Assembly (NCBI RefSeq): GCF_000474275.2
Contig: NZ_ATAE01000005.1
Span: 124,001-188,000, forward strand
DNA: 64,000 nt
Reading direction: 5' to 3'
Source of the DNA: Alkalihalophilus marmarensis DSM 21297
GTDB taxonomy: Bacteria > Bacillota > Bacilli > Bacillales > Bacillaceae_D
Numbering within the stretch: the first letter of the stretch is position 1; each line of letters opens with the position of its first letter. Below the pieces are notes generated by a model, which worked only from the letters and a program-made list of their open reading frames with translations, did not search any database and was not told the origin of the DNA. The translations under genes and the position numbers were made by a program. Positions 33,347 through 42,701 of the stretch are shown here, one piece after another.

Positions 33347-33383
33347 AATAGAACCGACTCCATTTGAGAGGTCGGTTCTATTC
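33347..33383 (+). terminator. hairpin after the liv operon
   Basis: AATAGAACCGAC (33347-33358) pairs with GTCGGTTCTATT (33371-33382). The tail lacks a T run, so efficiency is uncertain. Degenerate short repeats of AATAGAAGAATAAA lie just before it. Confidence 0.65.
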
Positions 33384-33434
33384 ATGAAAAAGGAGATAAA
33401 AGCGGATTTAACGCGGAATTAAGTAATTTTTGGG

Positions 33435-33463
33435 TTGACCAATCTAAATTGCTATATTATAAT
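33435..33463 (+). promoter_or_regulatory. sigma-A promoter of rpsU-yqeY
   Basis: TTGACC (33435-33440) and TATAAT (33458-33463) are 17 bp apart, about 70 bases before rpsU. Confidence 0.88.
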
Positions 33464-33530
33464 TTGTAAAGACGTGCACTTCGGATGGATGTGCCGTTTG
33501 AGTTGGTTGTTTCGGAGGGAGGGAAATAAA

Positions 33531-33704
33531 ATGGCAGAAACTCGTGTTCGCAAAAACGAATCGATTGATGCTGCACTTCGTCGCTTCAAGAGATCACTCT
33601 CTAAAGAAGGAACGTTGGCTGAGGTTAAAAAGCGTAAGCACTACGAAAAACCTAGTGTTAAGCGTAAGAAGAAATCTGAAGCAGCAAGAAAACGTAAGTT
33701 CTAA
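33531..33704 (+). CDS. rpsU: Ribosomal protein bS21
   Basis: The 57-residue, very basic protein begins [41 protein letters not shown] and ends in the Lys/Arg-rich tail SEAARKRKF, the bS21 pattern of Bacillus. It sits on the 30S platform near the anti-Shine-Dalgarno. GGAGGGAGGG decides the ATG at 33531; the longer frame upstream is leader. It is cotranscribed with yqeY, as in B. subtilis. Confidence 0.97.
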   Translation: MAETRVRKNESIDAALRRFKRSLSKEGTLAEVKKRKHYEKPSVKRKKKSEAARKRKF

Positions 33705-33725
33705 AGAAGTGAGAGGGTGTATTCA

Positions 33726-34169
33726 TTGAATCTTCTTGAACGGTTGAACGTAGATATGAAGAATGCGATGAAGAATAAAGACAAGCAAAAACTCTCTGTC
33801 ATCCGTATGGTAAAGTCGTCGTTGCAAAACGAGCAAATTAAGCTCGGACGTGAGTTGACGGACGATGATAGCCTTACGGTGCTGAATCGCGAACTGAAAC
33901 AACGCAAGGATTCCCTCCATGAGTTTGAACAAGCAAACCGTGAAGATTTAGCTTCCAAGCTGCGTGATGAAATCGCTGTGCTTGAGGACTATATGCCAGA
34001 ACAGCTTTCTGAAGATGAAGTTTCTGAGATCGTTAAAGAGACGATTGCAGAAGTGGGTGCTTCCACTAAAGCAGACATGGGTAAGGTCATGGGAGCAATC
34101 ATGCCTAAGGTTAAAGGAAAAGCTGATGGTGGTCTTGTGAATCGTCTTGTGCAACAACACTTATCATAA
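33726..34169 (+). CDS. yqeY: GatB/YqeY domain protein YqeY
   Basis: The 147-residue helical protein has the YqeY form [35 protein letters not shown] and the [29 protein letters not shown]-terminus, similar to the tRNA-binding tail of GatB. A link to tRNA-dependent amidation is often proposed but unproven. TTG 33726 gives the family length and sits 9 bases after GAGG; GTG 33717 overlaps the ribosome site. A strong terminator follows. Confidence 0.93.
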   Translation: MNLLERLNVDMKNAMKNKDKQKLSVIRMVKSSLQNEQIKLGRELTDDDSLTVLNRELKQRKDSLHEFEQANREDLASKLRDEIAVLEDYMPEQLSEDEVSEIVKETIAEVGASTKADMGKVMGAIMPKVKGKADGGLVNRLVQQHLS

Positions 34170-34177
34170 ATGACACA

Positions 34178-34216
34178 AATGCCTCGTTTCTATTGTTATA
34201 GAAGCGAGGCATTTTT
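34178..34216 (+). terminator. intrinsic terminator after yqeY
   Basis: AATGCCTCGTTTCTA (34178-34192) pairs with TAGAAGCGAGGCATT (34199-34213), then TTTT. Confidence 0.93.
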
Positions 34217-34287
34217 TAATTGAGCTTGTCCTAAGTGGAACTCCGTTTATCATTCATGATAAGATAATGATGCATTCTAAAAAATGT

Positions 34288-34313
34288 TGAAACTTTTATT
34301 AATCTACACCGTA
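34288..34313 (+). promoter_or_regulatory. sigma-W promoter of nfeD-floA-yqfB
   Basis: TGAAAC (34288-34293), 16 bp, then CGTA (34310-34313), exactly the sigma-W consensus. The B. subtilis yqeZ-floA-yqfB operon is a known sigma-W target. Confidence 0.88.
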
Positions 34314-34349
34314 AATCTAAGTATGACAAATGAGAAAGGAGGTTAGATA

Positions 34350-35690
34350 GTGAATAGAATTAGGCTCAACATTTCTCTTCTATTTATTCTTTGTGCACTG
34401 CTGCTCATTCCGCTTCAATCCTTTGTTTATAGTGAAACGAATACCTCAGATGATACCGTAGTTTACTACATACCAGTTGAACAAACCGTAGAGAGAGGAT
34501 TGGCGGCTTTTATGCAGCGCTCGTTTCAATCGGCAGCTGATGAAGGGGCGGACTATATTGTTTTAGAAATCCATACCCCGGGAGGAGCGGTCGATGCAGC
34601 TGGAGAAATTGCTCGGCTGATGCAAAATACTGATATACCGATTATCGCTTTTGTAACAAAAGAAGCGATATCAGCAGGTGCGTATATTGCCTTAAATGCT
34701 GATCAAATTGTCATGGCCCCAGGAACAACGATGGGAGCTGCAGGAGTGATAGATGGAGCAGGGAATGCTGCAGAAGAAAAAGCGCAGTCATATTGGCTGG
34801 CTGAAATGCGGGCAGCTGCCGAATTAAATGATCGAGATCCTCTTTATGCATTAGCCATGGCCGATCGCTCCATTGAAATCCCTGATCTTGGTGTGAGTGA
34901 GGAAGAGTTTCTAACTCTTACCCCAAGCGAAGCAATTGAGGTAGGTTATGCAGAAGCGATTGCTTCTAACCGTGCTGAGTTGATCGAATATCTTGGGCTT
35001 GAACAAGTATCAGAACGTGACATGCAAGTCAGTTTTGCTGAACAAATTGCGAGATTTGTCACCCACCCTGTTGTCATCCCGATTCTATTATCAATTGGAA
35101 GTCTTGGACTTGTGTTAGAGTTGTATTCTCCAGGTTTTGGGGTTCCAGGCTTTATGGGACTATCAGCTCTTGGACTGTTCTTTTTTGGTCATTTGTTCGC
35201 AGGTTTTGCCGGATGGGAATCGATTTTATTATTCGGTATAGGATTTCTGCTTATTATGATTGAAATATTTATACCGGGATTTGGAATCTTCGGGGTCCTT
35301 GGGATAGGGGCGGTTATAGGAGGAATGCTTTTAGCGTCTTTCTCAATGTCATCGATGGTTATTTCGATCTTTATTGCTGTGATCTTAACAGCCATTGGAA
35401 CCGTCTTTATCTTTAGATACTTTGGTAATCGGGGACCGTGGAAAAAATTGATTCTCACAGATTCAACGAGCAGTGAAAAAGGATATATCTCAAATCATAC
35501 ACGAGCGGAGCTTCTCGAGATGGAAGGCGAAACATTAACGCCTTTAAGACCTTCAGGTTCTGCGGTTTTTAGTGGTGAACGCCTTGACGTTGTTTCTGAG
35601 GGAGGATATATTGAACAGGGTAGGAAAATCCAGGTTGTCTATACGTCTGGTTCGCGAATTGTCGTTCGTGAAGTAAAAAAGAACTCATAA
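34350..35690 (+). CDS. nfeD: NfeD family membrane protease-like protein (YqeZ)
   Basis: The 446-residue long-form NfeD has a signal peptide (about 1-28), a ClpP-class serine protease-like domain (about 35-225, with the nucleophile candidate Ser108 in AISAGAYIAL), several membrane helices (about 232-355) and a C-terminal OB-fold domain (about 370-446). NfeD proteins act with flotillins at ordered membrane regions in the response to envelope stress and antimicrobials. GTG start after AAAGGAGG. The flotillin gene follows 18 bases later and the sigma-W promoter is upstream. Confidence 0.92.
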   Translation: MNRIRLNISLLFILCALLLIPLQSFVYSETNTSDDTVVYYIPVEQTVERGLAAFMQRSFQSAADEGADYIVLEIHTPGGAVDAAGEIARLMQNTDIPIIAFVTKEAISAGAYIALNADQIVMAPGTTMGAAGVIDGAGNAAEEKAQSYWLAEMRAAAELNDRDPLYALAMADRSIEIPDLGVSEEEFLTLTPSEAIEVGYAEAIASNRAELIEYLGLEQVSERDMQVSFAEQIARFVTHPVVIPILLSIGSLGLVLELYSPGFGVPGFMGLSALGLFFFGHLFAGFAGWESILLFGIGFLLIMIEIFIPGFGIFGVLGIGAVIGGMLLASFSMSSMVISIFIAVILTAIGTVFIFRYFGNRGPWKKLILTDSTSSEKGYISNHTRAELLEMEGETLTPLRPSGSAVFSGERLDVVSEGGYIEQGRKIQVVYTSGSRIVVREVKKNS

Positions 35691-35708
35691 TTTAAAGGAG
35701 GAAACAAA

Positions 35709-36713
35709 ATGGTATTAGATCCAGGTAGTATTGGTTTATTAATTGGGCTGGGGATTTTAATTATTTTCCTAGCAGTGCTTTTCACATTTGTACCAGTTAT
35801 GCTGTGGATTTCTGCACTAGCTGCAGGAGTTAAAATCGGCATTTTTGAATTAGTAGGGATGAGGTTACGTCGAGTTATCCCTGCACGTGTTGTAAACCCG
35901 TTAATTAAAGCGGTTAAAGCAGGTCTTGACCTTAGCACTTCTAAATTAGAGGGACACTACTTAGCAGGTGGTAATGTTGACCGTGTGGTAAATGCGCTAA
36001 TTGCTGCTCAACGTGCAAACATTGATCTTAGTTTCGAACGTGCGGCAGCAATTGATCTTGCAGGTCGTGATGTATTAGAAGCTGTTCAAATGAGCGTTAA
36101 CCCTAAAGTAATTGAAACACCATTTATTGCCGGTGTGGCAATGGACGGGATTGAAGTAAAAGCGAAAGCGCGTATTACTGTTCGTGCAAACATCGACCGA
36201 CTTGTCGGGGGTGCTGGTGAAGATACCGTTATTGCACGTGTAGGTGAAGGGATTGTATCTACGATCGGTTCAGCTACTAACCACAAGAAGGTGCTTGAAA
36301 ACCCAGATATGATCTCACAAACCGTTTTATCAAAAGGTTTGGATGCTGGAACAGCATTTGAAATCTTATCTATTGATATCGCGGACATTGATATCGGCAA
36401 AAATATCGGTGCTGAATTACAAACCGATCAAGCGGAAGCAGATAAGAAAATTGCTCAAGCGAAAGCCGAAGAGCGTCGTGCAATGGCTGTAGCTCAAGAA
36501 CAAGAAATGAAAGCACGAGTAGAAGAAATGCGTGCGAAGGTTGTTGAAGCGGAAGCAGAAGTTCCTATGGCATTATCTGATGCCCTGCGTAAAGGGAATA
36601 TGGGAGTTATGGATTACATGAACTACCAAAATGTGATGGCTGATACAGACATGCGTGGGTCAATCAGTAAAGCAACAGGAGAAGATGACTCAAACGAGAA
36701 GCGTGGGCAATAA
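35709..36713 (+). CDS. floA: Flotillin-like protein FloA
   Basis: The 334-residue protein has an N-terminal membrane hairpin (about 8-45), an SPFH domain with [55 protein letters not shown] and a long Ala/Glu/Lys/Gln coiled coil (about 240-295). FloA scaffolds lipid microdomains and affects membrane fluidity and protein interactions. AAAGGAGG precedes the ATG. Its partner NfeD is encoded just before. Confidence 0.96.
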   Translation: MVLDPGSIGLLIGLGILIIFLAVLFTFVPVMLWISALAAGVKIGIFELVGMRLRRVIPARVVNPLIKAVKAGLDLSTSKLEGHYLAGGNVDRVVNALIAAQRANIDLSFERAAAIDLAGRDVLEAVQMSVNPKVIETPFIAGVAMDGIEVKAKARITVRANIDRLVGGAGEDTVIARVGEGIVSTIGSATNHKKVLENPDMISQTVLSKGLDAGTAFEILSIDIADIDIGKNIGAELQTDQAEADKKIAQAKAEERRAMAVAQEQEMKARVEEMRAKVVEAEAEVPMALSDALRKGNMGVMDYMNYQNVMADTDMRGSISKATGEDDSNEKRGQ

Positions 36714-36750
36714 TGCATCTCTCTTCTTGTAACGGAAGGAGGAGAACGTA

Positions 36751-37317
36751 GTGGAGTCTCTGTTTGATTTTATTTTCTCAAACCTCTTTTTTGTCATTTT
36801 AGTCATCGGTGGGATTATGAGCTTCTTTAACCGGATGTCTAGGGGCGGTGAAGAAGGTGAACAACAAAATCGCCCAGGAAGGCAGCCACAACCGCCTCCT
36901 GGTCAAAGGCAGCAACGTCAAGAAGAACAGGTTGATTGGAGAGAAATCTTTAAGCAGGAACAACCGCAAGCTAGGACGGAGCAGGATCGTCCTGAGCCTC
37001 GTTTTGAAGAAAGGCCGGTATCTTTTGAGCCTGTCTCACAACAAAAAGAAGTAGCAGAAGGGGTCGATCGTCAGCAAGAATTGTACGACCGTTATGAACG
37101 CTTAAAAGATAAGAAGCGGGAAGCGGTCAATCAATTTGAACGAATGGTACCACAGAAGCCTGTCGAGGGAAGTGAGAAGCGTTCAAAGTTGGATCTAGAG
37201 CTTAACCGGCTTTCAAATAAAGAAGCAATGAAGGCAGTTGTTTGGGCTGAGGTGTTAGGGAAGCCTAGAGGGAAGAATCCTCATCAAACCTTTTCGCAAA
37301 TAAGACGTCAGAGATAA
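36751..37317 (+). CDS. yqfB: YqfB-like membrane-anchored protein
   Basis: The 188-residue protein has one N-terminal membrane helix (about 6-24), then a charged, Pro/Gln/Arg/Glu-rich and probably disordered stretch (about 32-100), and a C-terminal region with a predicted helix ending in SNKEAMKAVVWAEVLGKPRGKNPH. Position and the C-terminal motif suggest YqfB of the sigma-W operon; the low-complexity middle is poorly conserved. Start is GTG after GGAGGAG. A terminator ends the operon. Confidence 0.75.
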   Translation: MESLFDFIFSNLFFVILVIGGIMSFFNRMSRGGEEGEQQNRPGRQPQPPPGQRQQRQEEQVDWREIFKQEQPQARTEQDRPEPRFEERPVSFEPVSQQKEVAEGVDRQQELYDRYERLKDKKREAVNQFERMVPQKPVEGSEKRSKLDLELNRLSNKEAMKAVVWAEVLGKPRGKNPHQTFSQIRRQR

Positions 37318-37322
37318 GAGAC

Positions 37323-37355
37323 ACCCGTACAGAATTCATCTGTACGGGTTTTTTT
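37323..37355 (+). terminator. intrinsic terminator of nfeD-floA-yqfB
   Basis: ACCCGTACAGA (37323-37333) pairs with TCTGTACGGGT (37339-37349) and is followed by a T run. Confidence 0.93.
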
Positions 37356-37389
37356 GTGTGAAAAAATAAATGGAAAAGAGAATTAAGTG

Positions 37390-37417
37390 ATAACCGGCAC
37401 AGCTCCTACATAAAAAT
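37390..37417 (+). promoter_or_regulatory. possible sigma-E promoter of yqfC-yqfD
   Basis: ATA (37390-37392) and CATAAAAA (37409-37416), 16 bp apart, resemble the sigma-E pattern (ATA and CATACANT). yqfC-yqfD is a mother-cell sigma-E unit in B. subtilis. Confidence 0.5.
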
Positions 37418-37440
37418 GAGAGAAGGGGGAGGGTCGTGCC

Positions 37441-37725
37441 ATGAAAAAGATTAGACAGCAGATGAGAGTGTGGATGACGAAAAACATGCAGCTGCCAGCA
37501 GATGTCATGATGGATCTGCCTCGAATTACAATGATTGGCCAGCTACATATTTATATAGAAAATCATCGAGGGGTCCTCCGATTTTCAAACCAAGAATTAA
37601 GGCTCTTGTTAAAACAAGGGCAGCTTCTGATAAAAGGAGATCAATTTGTTATTAAAACCATTTTGCCAGAAGAGCTTCTGCTTGAAGGGCGGATTGACCA
37701 AGTCATTTATTTAAATGAGCAATAG
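37441..37725 (+). CDS. yqfC: Sporulation protein YqfC
   Basis: The 94-residue protein matches YqfC in size and in the LPRITMIGQLHIYIENHRGVLRFSNQELRLLLKQGQLLIKG core. It belongs to the YabP/YqfC family and is made in the mother cell under sigma-E. Its molecular job is unclear. GAAGGGGGAGG precedes the ATG. It stands before yqfD as in other spore formers. Confidence 0.9.
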   Translation: MKKIRQQMRVWMTKNMQLPADVMMDLPRITMIGQLHIYIENHRGVLRFSNQELRLLLKQGQLLIKGDQFVIKTILPEELLLEGRIDQVIYLNEQ

Positions 37726-37761
37726 TTAGAAGAAATAACATATGTAAAAGGGGGACCGGGC

Positions 37762-38949
37762 ATGCGGAATAATTGGGTGCAGGCATGGAAGGGCTATGTT
37801 CGAGTGAGGGTGGATGGTGCATATCCGGAAAGGTTTTTAAATCGCTGTATTGAAGAAAGGCTCTCCATCTGGAAGATAAAAAGAGTAGGCGATGAGCGTA
37901 TTGTCTTTTATATGGATATTGAAGATGCTAAGAAAATCAGGCCATTGCTTAGAAAAACAGATTGTAAAGTAACGTTTGCTGAACGAAAAGGGACTCCTGC
38001 TGTTCTTCGTAAAGTAAGTTTGCGAGCAGGGTTTGTAGCTGGACTGGCTGCTTGCTTGGCAGTAATCCTTGTTCTCTCAAATATGGTATGGAAGGTCGAA
38101 GTGGAAGGGGCTTCTCCGCATGTAGAACACGAGTTAAGGCAAGTAGTCGCGGAAATGGGAATTAAACCGTGGACCTTTCAATTTTCGTTGCCGAGTGTAG
38201 AACAAATTCAGCGGGATGTGACAGAGCAGGTAAGCGGGGCTACGTGGGTTGGTGTGCGTCAAAAAGGGACGACCTATCAATTTGAAGTAGTTGAACAAAA
38301 GTTGCCTGAAGAAGCTGAAAGGGTCAGTCCGAGACACCTGGTGGCCAAAAAGAAAGCAATCATCCATGATATTTTTGTAGAGCACGGACAAGCGCAAGTG
38401 AAACCAAATGATTTTGTGGAAAAAGGAGATATGTTAGTAAGCGGTGAGATTGGTAAAGAAGGAAAAACGGAGATTGTCGCTGCGGTAGCTGATATTCGTG
38501 GTGAAATTTGGTATAAATCGACTGCTTCAATCCCGCTAGAAAGGCTTTTTACAACACTGACAGGAGAGTCAAAAAATCGCCATTATCTTTCTATGTTTAA
38601 TATTAATATTCCTTTTTGGGGTTATAGATCCCATGAATTTGAGCAGGTTCAAGAATTTTCCGAACAGAAGGAATTTCACTTTTTTAAATGGACTCTCCCT
38701 TTGAAGTATACACGTAAGGAATTTCGTGAAACCTCATCATATAACCGCACGTATACAAAAGAAGAAGCAATTGAAGAGGCTAAGCGTATGGCGCGTGTTG
38801 AACTTGTCAGCCGCCTGCCTCAAGATGCGGAAATCATTGGTGAAAAAGTTTTGCACGAAGCCTTAGAGAATGGTAAAGTTAAATTAAAGATTCACTACCA
38901 AGTACTAGAAGATATCACATCGGCACAACCGATCATTCAAGGGGATTGA
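37762..38949 (+). CDS. yqfD: Sporulation protein YqfD
   Basis: The 395-residue protein has a cytoplasmic N-terminal domain (1-90), one membrane helix (about 93-111, AGFVAGLAACLAVILVLSN) and a large outer domain with RXXXXXL-type strand repeats and a C-terminal dodecin-like block. YqfD is a mother-cell protein required for normal sporulation. AAGGGGGA lies before the ATG. The stop overlaps the phoH start. Confidence 0.9.
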   Translation: MRNNWVQAWKGYVRVRVDGAYPERFLNRCIEERLSIWKIKRVGDERIVFYMDIEDAKKIRPLLRKTDCKVTFAERKGTPAVLRKVSLRAGFVAGLAACLAVILVLSNMVWKVEVEGASPHVEHELRQVVAEMGIKPWTFQFSLPSVEQIQRDVTEQVSGATWVGVRQKGTTYQFEVVEQKLPEEAERVSPRHLVAKKKAIIHDIFVEHGQAQVKPNDFVEKGDMLVSGEIGKEGKTEIVAAVADIRGEIWYKSTASIPLERLFTTLTGESKNRHYLSMFNINIPFWGYRSHEFEQVQEFSEQKEFHFFKWTLPLKYTRKEFRETSSYNRTYTKEEAIEEAKRMARVELVSRLPQDAEIIGEKVLHEALENGKVKLKIHYQVLEDITSAQPIIQGD

Positions 38950-39923
38950 TGTTATTGTCAGAGACGAAGTCGATTCAACTAGAAGTTAAAAACACAAATG
39001 AGACACAAGCGCTTCTCGGTCCAAATGATCGACATTTGAAGCGTTTAGAAGACCTGCTTGACGTTTCTATTGTAACAAGAGGTGAAGAAGTGTCTGTTAG
39101 TGGAGATTCCACTATGATAGAAGTAGTAGAAAAGGTATTGGCGAGCTTTGTTAAGCTTATTCGTAAAGGGATCTCTTTATCTGAACGAGATGTCGTATAT
39201 GCCGTTGAACTTGCAAAGCGCGATCAATTAGATGAGCTGCATGAATTATACGAGGAAAAAGTAGCAACAAATGCAAAAGGGAAAGTGATCATTGCTAAAA
39301 CGCTTGGTCAGAGGCATTATGTATCTGCAATCCGTAAGCGCGATATGGTGTTTGGTATTGGTCCTGCAGGTACTGGAAAGACCTATTTAGCAGTGGTTTT
39401 AGCAGTAGCCGCTCTAAAAGATGGACGTGTTAAACGAATTGTTCTCACTCGGCCTGCAGTTGAAGCGGGAGAAAGTTTAGGCTTTCTGCCAGGTGATTTA
39501 AAGGAAAAAGTAGATCCATATTTACGACCGATCTACGACGCCCTTCACGATGTGTTAGGCGTTGAGACAACGACTAGACTTATGGAACGCGGAACAATTG
39601 AAGTGGCACCGCTTGCATACATGCGTGGACGAACGTTAGATGATGCATTTGTCATATTAGACGAAGCACAAAATACGACCCAAGAACAAATGAAAATGTT
39701 CATTACACGTCTTGGTTTCGGCTCGAAAATGGTTATTAATGGCGATTTAACGCAGATTGACCTGCCAAAAGGGAAGAAATCTGGTTTGAAAGTAGCCATA
39801 GAATATTTGAAATCACTAAATGATATTGGTTTTATTTACTTGCAAGCATCAGATGTTGTCAGACATACGCTCGTACAAAAAATCTTAAATGCGTATGAAA
39901 AAGAAACGGGGAAAGTTGAATAG
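38949..39923 (+). CDS. phoH: PhoH family ATPase/RNA helicase-like protein
   Basis: The 324-residue protein has an N-terminal KH-like domain and a PhoH P-loop domain (Walker A GIGPAGTGKTYLAVV, Walker B AFVILDEAQNTTQEQMKMF, GDLTQIDLP). The family is ATP-dependent and linked to RNA handling; a ybeY gene follows a gene later, as in most bacteria, which points to rRNA or mRNA quality control. The start ATG overlaps the yqfD stop (ATGA type), after AAGGGGA. A terminator-like hairpin follows. Confidence 0.95.
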   Translation: MLLSETKSIQLEVKNTNETQALLGPNDRHLKRLEDLLDVSIVTRGEEVSVSGDSTMIEVVEKVLASFVKLIRKGISLSERDVVYAVELAKRDQLDELHELYEEKVATNAKGKVIIAKTLGQRHYVSAIRKRDMVFGIGPAGTGKTYLAVVLAVAALKDGRVKRIVLTRPAVEAGESLGFLPGDLKEKVDPYLRPIYDALHDVLGVETTTRLMERGTIEVAPLAYMRGRTLDDAFVILDEAQNTTQEQMKMFITRLGFGSKMVINGDLTQIDLPKGKKSGLKVAIEYLKSLNDIGFIYLQASDVVRHTLVQKILNAYEKETGKVE

Positions 39924-39960
39924 CAAGCAGTAGTGGTCACACCTAAGTGAACGCTTCAAT

Positions 39961-39993
39961 AAGACCCTCGCTTGACGAGGGTCTTCTCTGTTC
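39961..39993 (+). terminator. hairpin after phoH
   Basis: AAGACCCTCG (39961-39970) pairs with CGAGGGTCTT (39976-39985), with a CTTGA loop and a short pyrimidine tail. Confidence 0.75.
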
Positions 39994-40065
39994 ATTCGTC
40001 CTGTTTATCAGCCTGCATAAATGTAATACATACTGCCTATTATTTATGAGAAGGGGGGAGAGCCC

Positions 40066-42234
40066 TTGAGAAAACGATTTTCAATTGATCAGCTCCCTTG
40101 GTGGAAACGAGTACGCGATCATAGATACATACGTACCATTTTATTTATCATTTTGGCTGTTTTCTTATATACATCAATGATTGGAAATATTATTCCGGAG
40201 ACCTTAGATATCCGACTCTCTCAAATCGCCGATCGCGATATTCGATCTCCAATTACGACGGAAAACAAAATCGAAACAGAAGAGAGACGGAGTGAAGCCA
40301 CAGAGGCTGTCAGTCCTGTATATGAGTTAAAGCGGGAATATGCTGAAAATCAAGTGGTGAAAGTAAATGATATATTTGAACTAGTCAGGCGTGTTGCCCT
40401 TGAAGAAGAGGAACCGGTTGAAGGGGTAGAGGAAGCTGCCACAGAAGAGGAAAAAAGAGAGGAGCAGCTAGCCTATATTCAAGAAGTTCTCTCGTCTGGG
40501 ACAAGCAATGATTTATCAGAAGAAACGCTTCTGACTTTAATGGAGGCGACAGAATCACAGCTCCGTATAGCCCAAGAGGCAACGGCAAATGCTGTATATG
40601 AAGCGATGGGTGAGCAGATCTCCATCCGCAACCTTCAAGATGTTAAACAATCAGTAGATGAACAATTTGCAATTTCAACAGTAAGCAACAGACTGCTTGA
40701 AGCCATGATTGAAATTGCACAATTTGCTATTATCCCTAACTATATTTATGATTTAGAAGCAACAGACAGACAGCGTCAAGAAGCGAGTGACTCCGTAGAA
40801 CCAGTGATGATTCGCGAAGGTCAGCTCTTAGTTAAAGAGGGAGAGATTATTGACTACGAGATCTATGAACAGCTGAGGGTTGTTGGATTATTAGATGATT
40901 CTTTTAATCCTTATCCATATATCGGGCTGGCGCTTTTAGTTCTTTTAATCGTAGGAATGCTCGCCTATTATTTAAAGGAAGCGAAAACAACGGTTCAGCA
41001 TAATAACAGTCACCTTGTCTTGTTTATGTTGATTTTTATTGTGACTCTTTTATTTATTAAAATGTCCAGCTTGTTAGAAGGTATAGGACTTATCGGCATT
41101 GGATTTATTGTTCCTATAGCGCTTGGTGCTATGCTTTTAACCACATTAATTCATCCACGCATTTCATTGTTTTCTAGTGTGCTTTTTGCCGTGATTGGAA
41201 GTATTTATTTTAATAATGAATCTGTTGGCACGTTTAACTTTACTTACGGGGCGTATATGCTGTTAAGTTCATTTGCTGCAACCTATTATTTAAGCCAGTC
41301 GGCAAGAGTTTCAAGAATCTTACGCGCCGGATTTTTTGTCTCTTTCATCAATATCTTAGCTATTATTTCACTGCTGTTTATGAGAACAGTTCAAAGCGGT
41401 TGGGTTGAGATAGGCCTGCATATTGGTTTTGCTTTTCTATCGGGGTTTCTTGCTGCAGTCCTTGCTATTGGACTGATGCCGTTTTTTGAAGCGGGATTTG
41501 GTATTTTATCTCCGTCAAGGTTAATTGAACTTTCAAGCCCTAACCAGCCCCTGCTTAGAAAAATATTGACAGAAACACCTGGTACGTATCATCACAGTGT
41601 CGTAGTCGGCAATTTAGCTGAAGCGGCGTGTGAAGCAGTTGGAGAAAACGGCCTGCTTGCCAGAGTCGGAGCCTATTATCATGATTTAGGAAAAACGAAA
41701 AGACCGCAGTATTTTATTGAAAATCAACAGAAAATGGCCAATCCTCATGATCAGCTTTCACCGCTTGAGAGTGCAAAAATTATTATTGATCACCCTTATG
41801 ATGGAGTGCATCTTTTACGAGAACATAAAATGCCTAAAGAAATTATTGATATAGCTGAACAACATCATGGGACAAGCTTGCTGAAGTTTTTCTACCATAA
41901 AGCAAAGCAAGATTCAGAAGAAGAAGTAAAAGAATCACAATTTAGATACCCTGGCCCGAAACCGCAAACGAAAGTGGCCGCTATCGTTATGATTGCAGAC
42001 AGTGTCGAAGCGGCGGTTAGGTCTATGCAAAACCCTACACCAGAAGGCATTGAATCATTAGTGAAAAAGATTATAACAGACAAGCTAGAAGATGGGCAAT
42101 TCGATGAATCAGATATAACCCTTAGGCAGCTTAGCCAAATTGCGCAGACAATGTGTGAGACATTAAACGGTACATTCCATCAACGAATTGAGTACCCAGA
42201 TGAGTCTGCTAAAAAAGGAGAGAAAAAAGAATGA
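40066..42234 (+). CDS. pgpH: Cyclic-di-AMP phosphodiesterase PgpH (7TM-HD family)
   Basis: The 722-residue protein has a first membrane helix (about 25-42), an extracellular 7TMR-HDED domain (about 45-275), seven more membrane helices (about 285-485) and a cytoplasmic HD domain (about 505-680, with YHHSVVVGNLAEAA and AYYHDLGKTKRP). PgpH cuts c-di-AMP to pApA. It is YqfF in B. subtilis. The start is TTG after GGGGGGAG. The stop overlaps the ybeY start by four bases. Confidence 0.94.
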   Translation: MRKRFSIDQLPWWKRVRDHRYIRTILFIILAVFLYTSMIGNIIPETLDIRLSQIADRDIRSPITTENKIETEERRSEATEAVSPVYELKREYAENQVVKVNDIFELVRRVALEEEEPVEGVEEAATEEEKREEQLAYIQEVLSSGTSNDLSEETLLTLMEATESQLRIAQEATANAVYEAMGEQISIRNLQDVKQSVDEQFAISTVSNRLLEAMIEIAQFAIIPNYIYDLEATDRQRQEASDSVEPVMIREGQLLVKEGEIIDYEIYEQLRVVGLLDDSFNPYPYIGLALLVLLIVGMLAYYLKEAKTTVQHNNSHLVLFMLIFIVTLLFIKMSSLLEGIGLIGIGFIVPIALGAMLLTTLIHPRISLFSSVLFAVIGSIYFNNESVGTFNFTYGAYMLLSSFAATYYLSQSARVSRILRAGFFVSFINILAIISLLFMRTVQSGWVEIGLHIGFAFLSGFLAAVLAIGLMPFFEAGFGILSPSRLIELSSPNQPLLRKILTETPGTYHHSVVVGNLAEAACEAVGENGLLARVGAYYHDLGKTKRPQYFIENQQKMANPHDQLSPLESAKIIIDHPYDGVHLLREHKMPKEIIDIAEQHHGTSLLKFFYHKAKQDSEEEVKESQFRYPGPKPQTKVAAIVMIADSVEAAVRSMQNPTPEGIESLVKKIITDKLEDGQFDESDITLRQLSQIAQTMCETLNGTFHQRIEYPDESAKKGEKKE

Positions 42235-42701
42235 ATTTGACGATTGATCTACATGATGAAACGGGTACACTTAATAGTGAACAAGAAAATATAGTGACGA
42301 AATTGATTACAAGTGCCGCAGAATATGAAAAATTAGATGGAGAAGTAGAACTGTCTATTACGTTTGTTGATGAAAAGAGAATTCAAGAGATTAATGCAGA
42401 GTACCGCGGAAAGGATATGACGACAGATGTGATATCATTCGCATTAAATGATGAAGTGGAAGATGAAGCAGATATGATCATGGAAGGAATGCCTAATGCA
42501 CTCGGCGATATTATTATTTCTGTTGCTCATATTTCAAGACAGGCAGAGGAGTATGGACATTCCTTTGAAAGAGAGCTGGGTTTTCTAGTGGTCCATGGTT
42601 TCTTGCACCTTCTTGGATACGATCACATGACAGAGCAAGATGAAAAAGCGATGTTCTCACGTCAAGAGGAGATCTTAAGCGCGTATGGGCTTACAAGATA
42701 G
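42231..42701 (+). CDS. ybeY: rRNA maturation endoribonuclease YbeY
   Basis: The 156-residue metalloprotein has the zinc motif HGFLHLLGYDH (HxxxHxxxxxH) and the strand NEYRGKDMTTDVISFAL (here with Ala before Glu). YbeY helps 16S rRNA 3'-end maturation and 70S quality control, and is joined to phoH, pgpH and era in this locus. AAAGGAGAG lies in the end of pgpH. It is about as long as usual. Confidence 0.95.
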   Translation: MNLTIDLHDETGTLNSEQENIVTKLITSAAEYEKLDGEVELSITFVDEKRIQEINAEYRGKDMTTDVISFALNDEVEDEADMIMEGMPNALGDIIISVAHISRQAEEYGHSFERELGFLVVHGFLHLLGYDHMTEQDEKAMFSRQEEILSAYGLTR

